The translations under genes and the position numbers were made by a program. DNA of 57,965 nucleotides from an uncultured Bacteroidia bacterium (GTDB taxonomy: Bacteria > Bacteroidota > Bacteroidia > Bacteroidales > UBA932): assembly GCA_902789445.1 (NCBI GenBank), contig CADAOB010000009.1:1-57965 (forward strand), in the 5' to 3' direction. How positions within the stretch are numbered: the first letter of the stretch is position 1; each line of letters starts with the position of its first letter. Below are positions 26,436-36,159 of the stretch, piece by piece. A model generated the notes under the pieces. It saw nothing but the letters and a program-made list of their open reading frames with translations. It made no database searches and had not been told where the DNA came from.

Positions 26436-27376
26436 TGGAGAAAGACAGCAAGATCTATGTGGCAGGGCACCGCGGGATGGTAGGCTCCGCCATCGTGCGG
26501 GAACTGCAGCGGCAGGGCTACACGAACCTCGTGACCCGCACGCACCGGGAACTCGACCTGTGCCGGCAAGCCGACGTGGAAGCTTTCTTCGCCGCCGAAA
26601 AGCCCGAATACGTGTTCCTGGCCGCCGCCAAGGTAGGCGGCATCGTCGCCAACCAGAGCGCCCTCGCGGATTTTATGTACGACAATATGATCCTCGAGAT
26701 GAACGTCATTCACGCCGCCTGGCAGAATGGCTGCCGCAAACTCGAATTCCTGGGATCGTCGTGCATCTATCCGCGTCTGGCGCCGCAGCCCATGCCCGAA
26801 AGCTGCCTGCTCACCGGCGCGCTGGAAAAGACCAACGAAGCCTATGCGCTGGCCAAGATTTCCGGTCTGAAATACTGCGAGTTCCTCAATCGCCAGTATG
26901 GCACGGACTACATTTCCGTGATGCCGACCAACCTCTACGGGCCGAACGACAATTACCACCCGGAACACAGCCACGTGCTGCCGGCCCTCATCCGCCGCTT
27001 CCACGAAGCCAAAGTCGCCGGCACGCCTTCCGTCACCTGCTGGGGCGACGGTTCGCCGCTGCGCGAATTCCTCTATGTCGATGACCTGGCCAACCTCTGC
27101 GTCTTCCTGATGAACCACTACTCCGGCAACGAGACTGTCAATGCCGGAACCGGCAAGGAACTCAGCATCAAGGCGCTGACCGAGCTTGTCGCCAAAGTCG
27201 TCGGCTACACGGGACGCATCGAGTGGGACACTTCCCGCCCCAACGGCACCCCGCGCAAACTGCTCGACGTAAGCAAGGCCACCGCCCTCGGATGGACCTA
27301 CAAGACAGAACTCGAAGACGGCATCCGCCTGGCCTACGACGATTTCCTGAACAATCCGATGAGAGCGGAGCGGTAG
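26435..27376 (+). CDS. fcl: GDP-L-fucose synthase
   Basis: Fcl epimerises and reduces the Gmd product to GDP-L-fucose with NADPH. Motifs are GHRGMVG (11-17), the catalytic Ser 108 in LGSSCIYP, and Tyr 137 and Lys 141 in YALAK. The length of 313 aa is typical. Together gmd and fcl supply L-fucose, or a fucose precursor, for one of the downstream glycosyltransferases. Confidence 0.95.
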   Translation: MEKDSKIYVAGHRGMVGSAIVRELQRQGYTNLVTRTHRELDLCRQADVEAFFAAEKPEYVFLAAAKVGGIVANQSALADFMYDNMILEMNVIHAAWQNGCRKLEFLGSSCIYPRLAPQPMPESCLLTGALEKTNEAYALAKISGLKYCEFLNRQYGTDYISVMPTNLYGPNDNYHPEHSHVLPALIRRFHEAKVAGTPSVTCWGDGSPLREFLYVDDLANLCVFLMNHYSGNETVNAGTGKELSIKALTELVAKVVGYTGRIEWDTSRPNGTPRKLLDVSKATALGWTYKTELEDGIRLAYDDFLNNPMRAER

Positions 27377-28201
27377 ATGAAAGGCATCGATACGCTGAAA
27401 TTCCTTTTCAGCCTGGTCGTGGTCTGGATTCATACCGGGATCGGTAATCTGTGGGGACTTACACCCTGGGCCGTCCCATTCTTCTTTTTGGCATCCGGCT
27501 TCTTTCTTTTCGGGAAATTATTCAAGGCCCCTGATAGCCAGAAGAAGACAGATGTTGTCGCTTCCTGGTGGAAAAAAACACTGCGACTCTACCTGCTCTG
27601 GTCTTTGATTTTCCTGCCTTTTGCCATCATCGGATTTGCGAACGACCATCTGGGTGTTTTAAAGTCCATTGCTGTCTATTTGCGCAATTTGTTTCTGGTT
27701 GGGGAGAACTACCTTTCCTGGCCATTATGGTATTTGCTGGGACTTCTCTGGGCCGGGTTCCTTATCTGGATCGCAGGTAAATTGAGGCTTCCGTTCTGGA
27801 GTCTTTGTGTACTTGCTGTTTTCTTGTTCTTTCTTCCCCGGCTGCTGCACCTGGAAGAAAACGAGGTCTATTTGCGACTCTTCAAAACAACACGCAACGG
27901 CTTATTTGTAGGTTTCCCTTTTATGGTACTTGGCGGTTTGATCCGCCGCATCTTTCCTGAAACGAATTTCTGGGAATCGGGCAGTTGGCAGCAAAAAACA
28001 GCCTTCAGTTTCAGATATCTCAGCACCCATATCTATCTTACCCATATGCTCTGGGCGGGATTGTTGATTCTGATCTGGGGATTTGAACGCAGCCTGCTGT
28101 TCTGGGGCATTACCTGTTCGATTTCCATTGTGAGCGGCCTGTTGATCCGGCCTTGTGGAGGCTTGGTGAAGTTCTTGTATGGAAGTACCTACCAAACTTG
28201 A
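27377..28201 (+). CDS. Acyltransferase-3-like membrane protein, short form (274 aa)
   Basis: The start (MKGIDTLKFLFSLVVVWIHTG) matches acyltransferase-3 family membrane enzymes that O-acetylate surface sugars, including the His of helix 1 (His 19). A hydrophobic N-terminal two-thirds is followed by 'LGGLIRRIFPETN' and then directly by STHIYLTHMLW, which is normally the last part of the fold. Family members usually have about 330-380 residues and ten helices; here roughly two or three helices seem to be missing from the middle. The frame is intact, so either an in-frame deletion or a compact subfamily is possible. It starts on the base after the fcl stop. Confidence 0.7.
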   Translation: MKGIDTLKFLFSLVVVWIHTGIGNLWGLTPWAVPFFFLASGFFLFGKLFKAPDSQKKTDVVASWWKKTLRLYLLWSLIFLPFAIIGFANDHLGVLKSIAVYLRNLFLVGENYLSWPLWYLLGLLWAGFLIWIAGKLRLPFWSLCVLAVFLFFLPRLLHLEENEVYLRLFKTTRNGLFVGFPFMVLGGLIRRIFPETNFWESGSWQQKTAFSFRYLSTHIYLTHMLWAGLLILIWGFERSLLFWGITCSISIVSGLLIRPCGGLVKFLYGSTYQT

Positions 28202-28206
28202 CGGAC

Positions 28207-29103
28207 ATGAAGCGTATAGCCGTTTTGATGACTTGCTATAACCGCAGAGACAAAACCCTGCGATGCCTTTCTTCGTTGCAGGAAGGATGGGAAAAGGCCG
28301 GGAACGGCCTTTCCGTGTCTATTTTCCTGACGGATGATGGTTGCAGCGACGGAACGGCAGAGGCCATCCGTGAACGTGCATTCCATTTCCCGATACACAT
28401 CCTCCAAGGTTCCGGCGACCTTTTCTGGAACGGAGGGATGATCAACTCCTGGAAAGCGGCACTTGCCGAAGGCGGCTTTGATGGCTACCTCTGGCTAAAC
28501 GACGACACATACTCCCTGCCCGAGTTTTGGGAAGACCTCGTAGCGGCCGACAAGTACAGCATAGCGACTTATGGCAAACACGGAATATATGTAGGCTCCA
28601 CAAAAGACTCCGAAACCGGAGCATTCACTTACGGCGGCTTCAACTATGTGAGCAAAATCACCCTTCTGGACCAGTTGCTCCCCCCTGACGGAAAGACCTT
28701 CCAGCCTTGTATGGCCGCGCACGGCAACATCACTTTCGTATCGCAGGAAGTAGTCGACAAAATGGGCATTTTCTGCGAAAAGTACTGGCACGGCGGAACC
28801 GACCACGATTACACGTATCTCGCACACAAAGCCGGGTTCCCCATTCTGGTTTTACCCCACTATTCGGCCGTCTGTGAAAACGATCATATCGGGAAGACGC
28901 GCGACCACACGAATCTTCCCCTGCGGGAGCGAATGAAACTGTTTTACCCCGAAAAGGGGTACAACATGCACAACACCCTGCTGTTCAGCCGCCGTTGTTT
29001 CCCTTGGCGGACGCCATTTGTTTTCCTATCCGGCATTATCAAGCTTCTCTTCCCGGAGTTGGGCTACGGCGGATATCTCAAACTCCGGAAACACGGCATC
29101 TGA
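28207..29103 (+). CDS. Family 2 glycosyltransferase, 298 aa
   Basis: The GT-A fold is indicated by AVLMTCYNRRDKTLRCL at the N-terminus, FLTDDGCSDGT (first acidic pair), WLNDDTY as the DxD-like metal site, and GGTDHDYTYLAHKAG near the C-terminus. The ATG at 28207 begins the first strand; an upstream in-frame start would overlap the acyltransferase. It overlaps the next gene by one base (TGATG). The sugar is unknown. Confidence 0.85.
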   Translation: MKRIAVLMTCYNRRDKTLRCLSSLQEGWEKAGNGLSVSIFLTDDGCSDGTAEAIRERAFHFPIHILQGSGDLFWNGGMINSWKAALAEGGFDGYLWLNDDTYSLPEFWEDLVAADKYSIATYGKHGIYVGSTKDSETGAFTYGGFNYVSKITLLDQLLPPDGKTFQPCMAAHGNITFVSQEVVDKMGIFCEKYWHGGTDHDYTYLAHKAGFPILVLPHYSAVCENDHIGKTRDHTNLPLRERMKLFYPEKGYNMHNTLLFSRRCFPWRTPFVFLSGIIKLLFPELGYGGYLKLRKHGI

Positions 29104-29936
29104 TGAAAAGAATCTTCATAGCCTACGCGGACGCAGCACTTGCCTATTCGCTCAAACGGATTGGCCGGCAGGCCCGTCGCTTGAAGGTTTTCGACGAAGT
29201 GATCCTCTATACGCCGGCCGACTTGCCGGAAAATATCAAGGTACATCCGCTGATGCAGTATAGCCGCGGCGGCGGATACTGGCTCTGGAAGCCCTGGCTG
29301 ATTCAAAAGACTCTCCGCGACCACACACCGGGTGATGTGGTCGTTTACGCCGATGCAGGTTCCACTTTGCGGAAATCCCCCGAATGGGAACGCCTGTTCG
29401 GGCTGATGGACCGCTACGACACGCTTTGTTTCCAATACGCCGAAACCGTTCCGGAATTTGCCCGCTGGGGCAATGCTTCCACGAAGATCAAATACTGGAC
29501 GAAGAAAAGCGCTCTGACGTTCCTCGACGAATACTTTCACGACAACGCCTACCGGGAGAACTGTAAAATCATGGGCGGACTTCTGTTTATGAAGAATCCC
29601 GACAACAGCCTGCTCCGGCAGTGGCTCGACATCTCGCTGAACCATCCGGAACTGATTGTTGATCCGACAGAGGAAGAAATGAAAGACCAGGAACCGGGAT
29701 TTGCTTACCATAAACACGAACAGTCTATTATCACAGCATTGGCCTATTACGATAAGACCGTCTTCATGATTCCGGAAACCTACGAGAAGTATAGCCCCGA
29801 CACTTTCGCCTGGGCCTCCCGCTGCAGAGCCGCCAACTTCCGGGAATATCTGCCCTGGGCCATCAAGATGCAGATGCGCCACCTGCTGGGCGACGAAACG
29901 TTTGAAAAAGGAAAGAAATTACTGGGAATCCGTTGA
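29103..29936 (+). CDS. Putative glycosyltransferase of unusual type, 277 aa
   Basis: I do not recognise the family with confidence. Visible signals are WLWKPW (60-65) and VVYADAG (80-86), where the Asp residues could form a DxD-like nucleotide-sugar site, followed by CKIMGGLLFMKN. These match the general pattern of retaining GT-A enzymes that act on surface polysaccharides. There is no signal or membrane segment. Its place between two glycosyltransferases supports the call. Confidence 0.55.
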   Translation: MKRIFIAYADAALAYSLKRIGRQARRLKVFDEVILYTPADLPENIKVHPLMQYSRGGGYWLWKPWLIQKTLRDHTPGDVVVYADAGSTLRKSPEWERLFGLMDRYDTLCFQYAETVPEFARWGNASTKIKYWTKKSALTFLDEYFHDNAYRENCKIMGGLLFMKNPDNSLLRQWLDISLNHPELIVDPTEEEMKDQEPGFAYHKHEQSIITALAYYDKTVFMIPETYEKYSPDTFAWASRCRAANFREYLPWAIKMQMRHLLGDETFEKGKKLLGIR

Positions 29937-29937
29937 A

Positions 29938-30897
29938 ATGACACGGGACTGCACGGCCATTCTGATCCTGACCTACAACACCTCGAACGATACGATCCAG
30001 TGTATCCGGAGTATCGAGGCCTGTAATTCAGCCCCCGTCAAGTACATTGTCGTTGACAACGGTTCGCGGGACAAAGCGGAGGCAGAAAAACTGGATGACT
30101 TCTTCTCCCGGAGCGGACGCAGTTATCGACGGTGGAGCGATTCCGACACCCCGGAAGGAGAACTTCCCCATTTCTCCCTTTTGGCCAGCCAAAGCAACGA
30201 CGGATATGCCCGGGGGAACAACAAGGGGCTCCGGCTCGCTTTTGCAGATCCCGCTGTCAGCCAGATCCTGGTCCTCAACAGCGACATCCTCTTTACCGAG
30301 GACATGATTCCGACACTATTGGGTTTCCAAAAGAAAACCGCTGACTGCGGACTCTTGACGCCGCTGGTTGTTTCCAGGAACGGCACCGTCGACCACTGCT
30401 GCGCCAGACGGATACCGACCAACCGGGAAATCATCCGGCTCTTCGGATACTTCAACCGAGATTACCACCACCGGCTTTCCCAAGCGGAAAAACGACAGAA
30501 GATCTTACTGAACAAGCCGGAGCTGACGCAACAACCCTCTTTCCCGGTCGATGTTCCCAGCGGTGCCTGTATGCTGATCGAAAAAGACTTATTCCGGCAG
30601 ATCGGCGGATTCGACCCCGACACGTTTCTGTATTATGAGGAAAACATCCTCTACCAAAAACTACGCGTCCTTTCCCGGACCAACTATTGCGTCCCGTCCG
30701 TCCGATGCACCCATCTGGGCGCAGGAAGCACACAGAATCAGAATAGCCGGTTCCTTCAGCGCTGCAACCTGGAAAGTGCCGACCACTACCTGTCCAAGTA
30801 CGGGAAGATGACCATCCCTCAGCGATTGGCCTGGTTCCTCGTCAAAGGCTTGTGGCTCCTGAAATTCAGAATTACCGACACCCCGAAGAAAAGTTGA
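29938..30897 (+). CDS. Family 2 glycosyltransferase, 319 aa
   Basis: The N-terminus has ILILTYNTSNDTIQCIRSI, then YIVVDNGSRD and VLNSDILF (DxD-like). SGACMLIEKDLFRQIGGFD is the usual acceptor-side strand of rhamnosyl/galactofuranosyl-type GT2 enzymes, and YYEE supplies the catalytic base. The start is set one base after the stop of the previous gene. The donor is unknown. Confidence 0.87.
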   Translation: MTRDCTAILILTYNTSNDTIQCIRSIEACNSAPVKYIVVDNGSRDKAEAEKLDDFFSRSGRSYRRWSDSDTPEGELPHFSLLASQSNDGYARGNNKGLRLAFADPAVSQILVLNSDILFTEDMIPTLLGFQKKTADCGLLTPLVVSRNGTVDHCCARRIPTNREIIRLFGYFNRDYHHRLSQAEKRQKILLNKPELTQQPSFPVDVPSGACMLIEKDLFRQIGGFDPDTFLYYEENILYQKLRVLSRTNYCVPSVRCTHLGAGSTQNQNSRFLQRCNLESADHYLSKYGKMTIPQRLAWFLVKGLWLLKFRITDTPKKS

Positions 30898-30904
30898 CTG
30901 CCTG

Positions 30905-31702
30905 ATGGGTATCCTGGACCTGCTTCCCATGAAATACCGCCATCGCGTGGCTGACCCCGTCCGCAGCGTCACGATGCGGGTCAAGCATGTCGTCTGGTAC
31001 TGTTTCCACCCCAAGGATCCGGACTATCACCAGATTCCGATCATCATCAACAATTATAACCGACTCGACTGTCTGCAACAATTGATCAAGGCACTCGAAG
31101 ACAGGGGCTATACGGACATCCACATCCTGGATAACCTATCAGATTATCCACCGCTGCTGGCCTGGTATGAAACCTGTCCGTACGACATCATCCGACTGGA
31201 TCGGAATATCGGCTATCAGGCCATCTGGGAGTCCGGTGTCTACGACCGGTTCAAACGGTCCTTCTATGCTTACACCGATTCGGACGTGGTTCCAGACGAA
31301 AACTGTCCGGAGGATTTCATGAAACGGTTCCTGCAGGTTTTACGCAAGTACCCCCGCTGCTTGAAAGTCGGGTTCGGCTTGCGGATTGACGATTTGCCCG
31401 ATTGCTTTGACCACAAAGATGCGGTCCTCCGTAACGAAGAACGTTTTTGGAAGATTCCCCTGGGCGACGGACTCTACAAAGCCCAGATCGACACGACATT
31501 CGCTCTCTATCGCCCGTTCTGCTGGGGCCCGGCCAACGACCATCACTTGATGATCCGGACCGGCGAACCCTATGTCGCAAGACACCTGCCATGGTATGTC
31601 GACTCGGGCAACCCTTCGGATGAAGATTTGTACTATATCCGGACTTCGCGCCAGTCCACCCATTGGACTTCACAAATGAAGAAAAAGGAAGATGGACAAT
31701 AA
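30905..31702 (+). CDS. GT2-like glycosyltransferase, 265 aa
   Basis: PIIINNYNRLDCLQQLIKAL opens a GT-A domain at about residue 45. HILDNLS and FYAYTDSDVVPDE (metal site) follow, then a conserved 'DTTFALYRP' segment. The 40-residue N-terminal extension is basic and may be membrane-associated. It overlaps the next gene by eleven bases. Confidence 0.8.
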   Translation: MGILDLLPMKYRHRVADPVRSVTMRVKHVVWYCFHPKDPDYHQIPIIINNYNRLDCLQQLIKALEDRGYTDIHILDNLSDYPPLLAWYETCPYDIIRLDRNIGYQAIWESGVYDRFKRSFYAYTDSDVVPDENCPEDFMKRFLQVLRKYPRCLKVGFGLRIDDLPDCFDHKDAVLRNEERFWKIPLGDGLYKAQIDTTFALYRPFCWGPANDHHLMIRTGEPYVARHLPWYVDSGNPSDEDLYYIRTSRQSTHWTSQMKKKEDGQ

Positions 31703-32644
31703 ACAGCCGGTCAAACAGCGACTCTCCAATATGGAACTGGCCCGGATCGTCGCGATGTTGATGATCGTGATCGGGCATTTCATCCTGACGTACGGTTTGT
31801 GGAACGGATCCGATTTCATCAGCCGCCAGGATGTCATGCAACCGGTTTCCTGCTATCTGTACGTGATGTTCTATGGCCTCTGTGTCATCGGAGTCAATGT
31901 GTTCATCCTCATTTCGGGATACTTTACGATCCACCTGACTTGGAAATCCTTCCTGTCCTACTATTTTCTCTGCATCTTCTACAATGCCGCCGTCTTCCTG
32001 ATCGACACTTTTATGTTCGATGCCTTTTCCTGGAAGGCTTTGGTCAAGGTCTTTCTGGTCGACAAAACGGTCAACTGGTTCTTCCGGGCGTATTTCTGGC
32101 TGATGCTCATCGCACCTCTGCTGAATAAAGCGCTCGAACATCTTTCCCTGCGGGAGCTCCGCATCGGAGTCGCGCTGCTGCTGTTCCTAAACTGCTTCAG
32201 CGGTTTTGTGCTTCAAGAATACAATACGAACGGCTATAACGTCTACAATTTCGTTTTCCTGTATGTGCTGGGAAACTGGATCCGAAAGGAATCATTTACC
32301 CAAAGAGTTTCACAGGGAGGTGCCATCGCGGTCTACCTGGGCGGATGCCTGCTTACCTCGCTGGCGGCCATTGTCATCCTGTTGAAAACCGATATGTCCA
32401 TCCGGCAGATTTTTGCCTACAACAATCCGCTGATTGTTTTCGCCTCGGCCGGACTCGTACTCTTTTCTCCCGCCTGCGTTTTACCAGCAAAGCGGTCAAC
32501 CACATCGCTTCGACGGTTGTCGCGACCCTGTTTGTCCAGCATATCTTCTTTATGGTGCATCCTGTAATTGCCTTTTTTGTCGAGTATCCACGTCGGAAAC
32601 TGGCTAACCTCATTATTGATTTATTCATCATTAAACAACGATGA
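31692..32644 (+). pseudogene. Acyltransferase-3 gene with a frameshift near the 3' end
   Basis: The first frame (31692 to about 32466) encodes an acyltransferase-3 membrane protein (NMELARIVAMLMIVIGHF, with the helix-1 His) and many hydrophobic helices. After VFASAGLVLF the frame runs into non-family sequence and stops at 32567. Shifting by one base at the T4 run 32463-32466 restores FFSRLRFTSK...VVATLFVQH, the normal last helix, and ends at 32644 in an ATGA overlap with the next gene. That overlap argues that the restored frame is ancestral. One missing T explains everything: it is either a real mutation, phase variation or a sequence error. Confidence 0.75.
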
Positions 32645-33480
32645 AACTTTCCATCATCACTATCAACCGCAACAACCGGGATGGTCTCCTATCGACGATA
32701 GACAGTGTGTTATTGCAGACAGCTCGCATTCAATTTGAATACATTGTCATTGATGGGGCGTCAATTGACGGGAGTATAGACTTGATACGTTCTCGTTCTG
32801 GCGAGATCGATTATTGGATAAGCGAAAAAGACGGAGGCATCTATAATGCTATGAACAAAGGCGTTGCACAGGCTCAAGGTGAATATTGTCTATTTCTGAA
32901 CTCCGGAGATACATTAAACGACTCTGATGTCGTTAGAGATGTACTGCCACATCTTGACGATCTTCATGATTTTGTCATCGGCAGTATCTTCGAAGGAAAG
33001 AACCGCACAACAGTCCCTGATCCAATCACATTTCTATGGATGTACAAGGCTAGCATCCCTCACTCCGGTGCGTTTATTCGAAGATCTCTGCTCCTCAAGT
33101 ATCCTTATGATGAAACACTGAAGATCGTTTCTGATTGGAAATTTTTTTTGAAGGCATTAATAATTGACAATGTCTCTTATAAACTTATTGAAAGGCCTAT
33201 CGCGTGTTTTGACAAGACCGGAATCAGTTCCACGCAGCCTCTGAAAGTGGAAGAAGAAAGAAGAAAGGTGCTGGATGAACTCATTCCGCCAAGAATCACG
33301 CTCGACTATCTGCAATTCACCCAAGGGAATGGTTATCAGAATACTGACTACGACCGATTCTACATCAAAATGAGAAAGTACCGCTATGGGAAAGTTTTCT
33401 ATAAACTCAATGTCTTGACCATGCGGTTCATTGCTTGTTTCCGGAAAGGAGCCCGCTTCGCCAGGGAGTATAAGTGGTAG
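32641..33480 (+). CDS. Family 2 glycosyltransferase, AT-rich, 279 aa
   Basis: MKLSIITINRNNRDGL, VIDGASIDGS and FLNSGDTLNDSD are standard GT2 signals, of the group acting in colanic-acid and capsule synthesis. The first two-thirds are more AT-rich than the flanking genes and use rarer codons for this window, a sign of separate origin. It starts within the stop of the acyltransferase (ATGA). Confidence 0.87.
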   Translation: MKLSIITINRNNRDGLLSTIDSVLLQTARIQFEYIVIDGASIDGSIDLIRSRSGEIDYWISEKDGGIYNAMNKGVAQAQGEYCLFLNSGDTLNDSDVVRDVLPHLDDLHDFVIGSIFEGKNRTTVPDPITFLWMYKASIPHSGAFIRRSLLLKYPYDETLKIVSDWKFFLKALIIDNVSYKLIERPIACFDKTGISSTQPLKVEEERRKVLDELIPPRITLDYLQFTQGNGYQNTDYDRFYIKMRKYRYGKVFYKLNVLTMRFIACFRKGARFAREYKW

Positions 33481-35024
33481 CAAACAAAACAGACAATACC
33501 AGAAGGCTGGCCAAAAATACGCTCTACCTGTATTTTCGGTCCATCTTCTGCCTTATCCTCTCGCTCTACAGCAGCCGGCTGATCCTCCACGCGCTGGGGG
33601 TCGACGACTACGGCATCAACAATGCCGTGGCCGGCTTCGCCTCCATGTTCACGCTGGTCACGGGTTCACTGTCTTCTGCCATCAGCCGTTTCCTCACCTT
33701 TGAACAGGGCACCGGAAACAAAGAAAGGCAACGGGACGTTTTCGCCATTTCCCTGAATATGATGATCGTCTTTTCGCTCATCATCCTGGTGTTGGCAGAA
33801 ACCTTGGGCGTATGGTTCGTCGGGAACAAGATGACCATTCCGGTGGGGCGTGAAACGGCAGCCCTCTGGGCCTTCCGGTTTGCCGTATGGACCGTGATGT
33901 CCGGCCTGATTGTGGCACCTTTCAACTCAGCCATCATCGCCCACGAAAAGATGGGAATCTATGCGGTGATCAACATCATCGAAGCGATTCTCCGGCTGGG
34001 GCTGGCCTTGTTCCTTACCTTCGGCCATTATTCGGCCGACCGGCTCATCCTCTTTGCGGGCGTATGGGCTTTCTGTACAATCGGACTTCAGGCAGCCGCC
34101 ATCGCTTATAGTTCGTACCATTTTTCCGAGTGCAGACTACGCCTGTTATTCGACAAGACCCTCTTCAAGGAAATGTTCGGCTATGCGGGATGGAACTTCG
34201 TGGGCAGCGTTTCCGGCACCTTGAGCGGACAGGGCGTAAACACCCTCATCAATATTTATTGCGGCCCCGCCATCAATGCAGCCAGGGGGCTGTCCAATAC
34301 AGTACATCAGGCCATAGCGATGTTCGTCAATAATTTCACCATCGCCCTGACACCGCAGATTACGAAAGCCTATGCCGCCAACGACCAGGAATACACGAAA
34401 TACCTCGCCTATCGAGGCGTACGGTTTTCGCTCTTCATCATGTTCCTCATCTCGTTGCCCGTCCTGCTGGAATCCGAGTTCGTTTTTACGCTCTGGCTGG
34501 GCGACGTACCGGCCCATACGGTCAACTTCAATCGCCTGACGCTGATCAACAGTCTGGTAGGCCTTACCTACGCTTCTTTCGGAACCGTTCAGAACGCGAC
34601 GGGTAAAATCCGGAACTACTCCCTGGCCATGAGCCTGATCATTTTACTGCAGTTCCCGGTTTCCTGGCTGTTCCTTTGGTTGGGATTTGCCCCGGAAGTC
34701 GTCTATTATTCCAGCATCGGCATTGCCGTCGTCAGCTTTTTTGCAGCTACGCAAATCGTCAAGAAGACCTTGCATTTCACCTACGCCGAGCTGATGAAGG
34801 ATATCTACTATCCCATTTTGAAAGTGATTGCGTGCTCTTCCGTCGTTCCCCTCGTGGCGGTTCTGCTGTTGCCCTACGGATGGTGGAGATTCCTCATCGT
34901 CGGTACGCTCTGCGTCCTGTGCACGATTCCCGCCATCCTATACCTGGGTTGCAGCGAGTCGGAAAGAGCTTTCATTTTCAAAATCGTCCGAAACAAGCTT
35001 CCCTTTTTGTTCCAGAATCAATAA
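33474..35024 (+). CDS. Polysaccharide flippase of the MOP/Wzx type, 516 aa
   Basis: The protein is polytopic with about 12-14 hydrophobic segments. The N-terminal YSSRLILHALGVDDYGINNAVAGF matches the flippase family that moves undecaprenyl-linked repeat units across the inner membrane. The start is GTG at 33474, overlapping the upstream TAG stop. No ATG occurs before the first helix. It is the only flippase in the locus, so it is the likely partner of the polymerase at 47964. Confidence 0.88.
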   Translation: MVANKTDNTRRLAKNTLYLYFRSIFCLILSLYSSRLILHALGVDDYGINNAVAGFASMFTLVTGSLSSAISRFLTFEQGTGNKERQRDVFAISLNMMIVFSLIILVLAETLGVWFVGNKMTIPVGRETAALWAFRFAVWTVMSGLIVAPFNSAIIAHEKMGIYAVINIIEAILRLGLALFLTFGHYSADRLILFAGVWAFCTIGLQAAAIAYSSYHFSECRLRLLFDKTLFKEMFGYAGWNFVGSVSGTLSGQGVNTLINIYCGPAINAARGLSNTVHQAIAMFVNNFTIALTPQITKAYAANDQEYTKYLAYRGVRFSLFIMFLISLPVLLESEFVFTLWLGDVPAHTVNFNRLTLINSLVGLTYASFGTVQNATGKIRNYSLAMSLIILLQFPVSWLFLWLGFAPEVVYYSSIGIAVVSFFAATQIVKKTLHFTYAELMKDIYYPILKVIACSSVVPLVAVLLLPYGWWRFLIVGTLCVLCTIPAILYLGCSESERAFIFKIVRNKLPFLFQNQ

Positions 35025-35027
35025 AGC

Positions 35028-36158
35028 ATGCTAGCACCCGCTCTCTTTTATGACACACTTTCCTCGCTGGGAATATCGTTCTATGTCGGAGTCCCCGATT
35101 CATTGCTGAAGTCGTTCTGCGCCTATGTTGCAGACCACAGCGACGATCGGCATCATATCATAGCCGCCAATGAAGGGGGTGCAATCGGCCTGGCGGCCGG
35201 TTACCACCTGGCTACGGGGAAGATTCCTGTCGTATATATGCAGAATTCCGGTATGGGAAATGCCGCGAATCCGATAATCTCCCTGATGGACAGAGATGTC
35301 TATCATATGCCACTCCTGCTGATCATCGGCTGGCGCGGCGAACCGGGACGGCACGATGAACCGCAGCACGTCAAACAGGGAAAAATCACCCTCCCGCTGC
35401 TGGACGCCATGCAGATCCGGCACGAAGTGCTGGCCGAAGAGCCAGCTGCCCTGGGTCCGCAGATGGACCGCGTGATTGCAGATCTGCGTACGAACCAGGA
35501 ACCCTTCGCGCTGGTTGTCAGAAAAGACACCTTCGAACCCTATAAGTTGGAGAAAAACGTGTCTTCCGGTTGGACGTTGCCCCGAGAACGGGCCCTGCAA
35601 CTGCTGACCGCCCGGTTGGGCAAGGACGACGTGATCGTTTCCACCACGGGCATGATCTCCCGCGAACTGTTCGAGTTCCGGGAACAGCGCCGGGAAGGGC
35701 ACGCGCACGACTTCCTGACCGTCGGATCGATGGGGCATGCCAGCCAGATTGCGCTGGGCATTTCCCTCTGCAAGCCAGAGCGGCGCGTCTTCTGTTTCGA
35801 CGGTGACGGCGCTTCGCTGATGCACCTGGGATCCTGGGCGATTACCGGCGCCAATGCCGCATCGAATTTCTATCACATCGTTTTCAACAACAGCGCACAC
35901 GATTCCGTGGGCGGGCAGCCGACCGTGGGATCCGCCATCGATTTCCCGGCAATCGCCAAGGCCTGCGGCTATCGCACCGCCTTGTCGGTTCAAACCGAGG
36001 AAGAGTTGACAAAGGCTATCGGTGCTTTCGACAGACTGACCAAGCCATTGCTGCTGGAGATCAAGGTCGCGAAAGGCGCCCGAAAAGACCTGGGGCGGCC
36101 GACCACGACACCCGTGCAGAACAAACAAGATTTAATGAACTTGCTTCAAAACCGATAG
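35028..36158 (+). CDS. aepY: Phosphonopyruvate decarboxylase
   Basis: This thiamine diphosphate enzyme converts phosphonopyruvate to phosphonoacetaldehyde, the step that makes phosphonate synthesis irreversible. The N-terminal half has ANEGGAIGLAAGYHLATG, with the Glu that activates ThDP, and NSGMGNAANPI. The C-terminal half has the ThDP/Mg motif GDGASLMHLG...NN from about residue 260, ending HDSVGGQPT. The length of 376 aa is normal. It sits two bases before the AEP transaminase gene and close to PEP mutase. Confidence 0.93.
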   Translation: MLAPALFYDTLSSLGISFYVGVPDSLLKSFCAYVADHSDDRHHIIAANEGGAIGLAAGYHLATGKIPVVYMQNSGMGNAANPIISLMDRDVYHMPLLLIIGWRGEPGRHDEPQHVKQGKITLPLLDAMQIRHEVLAEEPAALGPQMDRVIADLRTNQEPFALVVRKDTFEPYKLEKNVSSGWTLPRERALQLLTARLGKDDVIVSTTGMISRELFEFREQRREGHAHDFLTVGSMGHASQIALGISLCKPERRVFCFDGDGASLMHLGSWAITGANAASNFYHIVFNNSAHDSVGGQPTVGSAIDFPAIAKACGYRTALSVQTEEELTKAIGAFDRLTKPLLLEIKVAKGARKDLGRPTTTPVQNKQDLMNLLQNR

Positions 36159-36159
36159 T

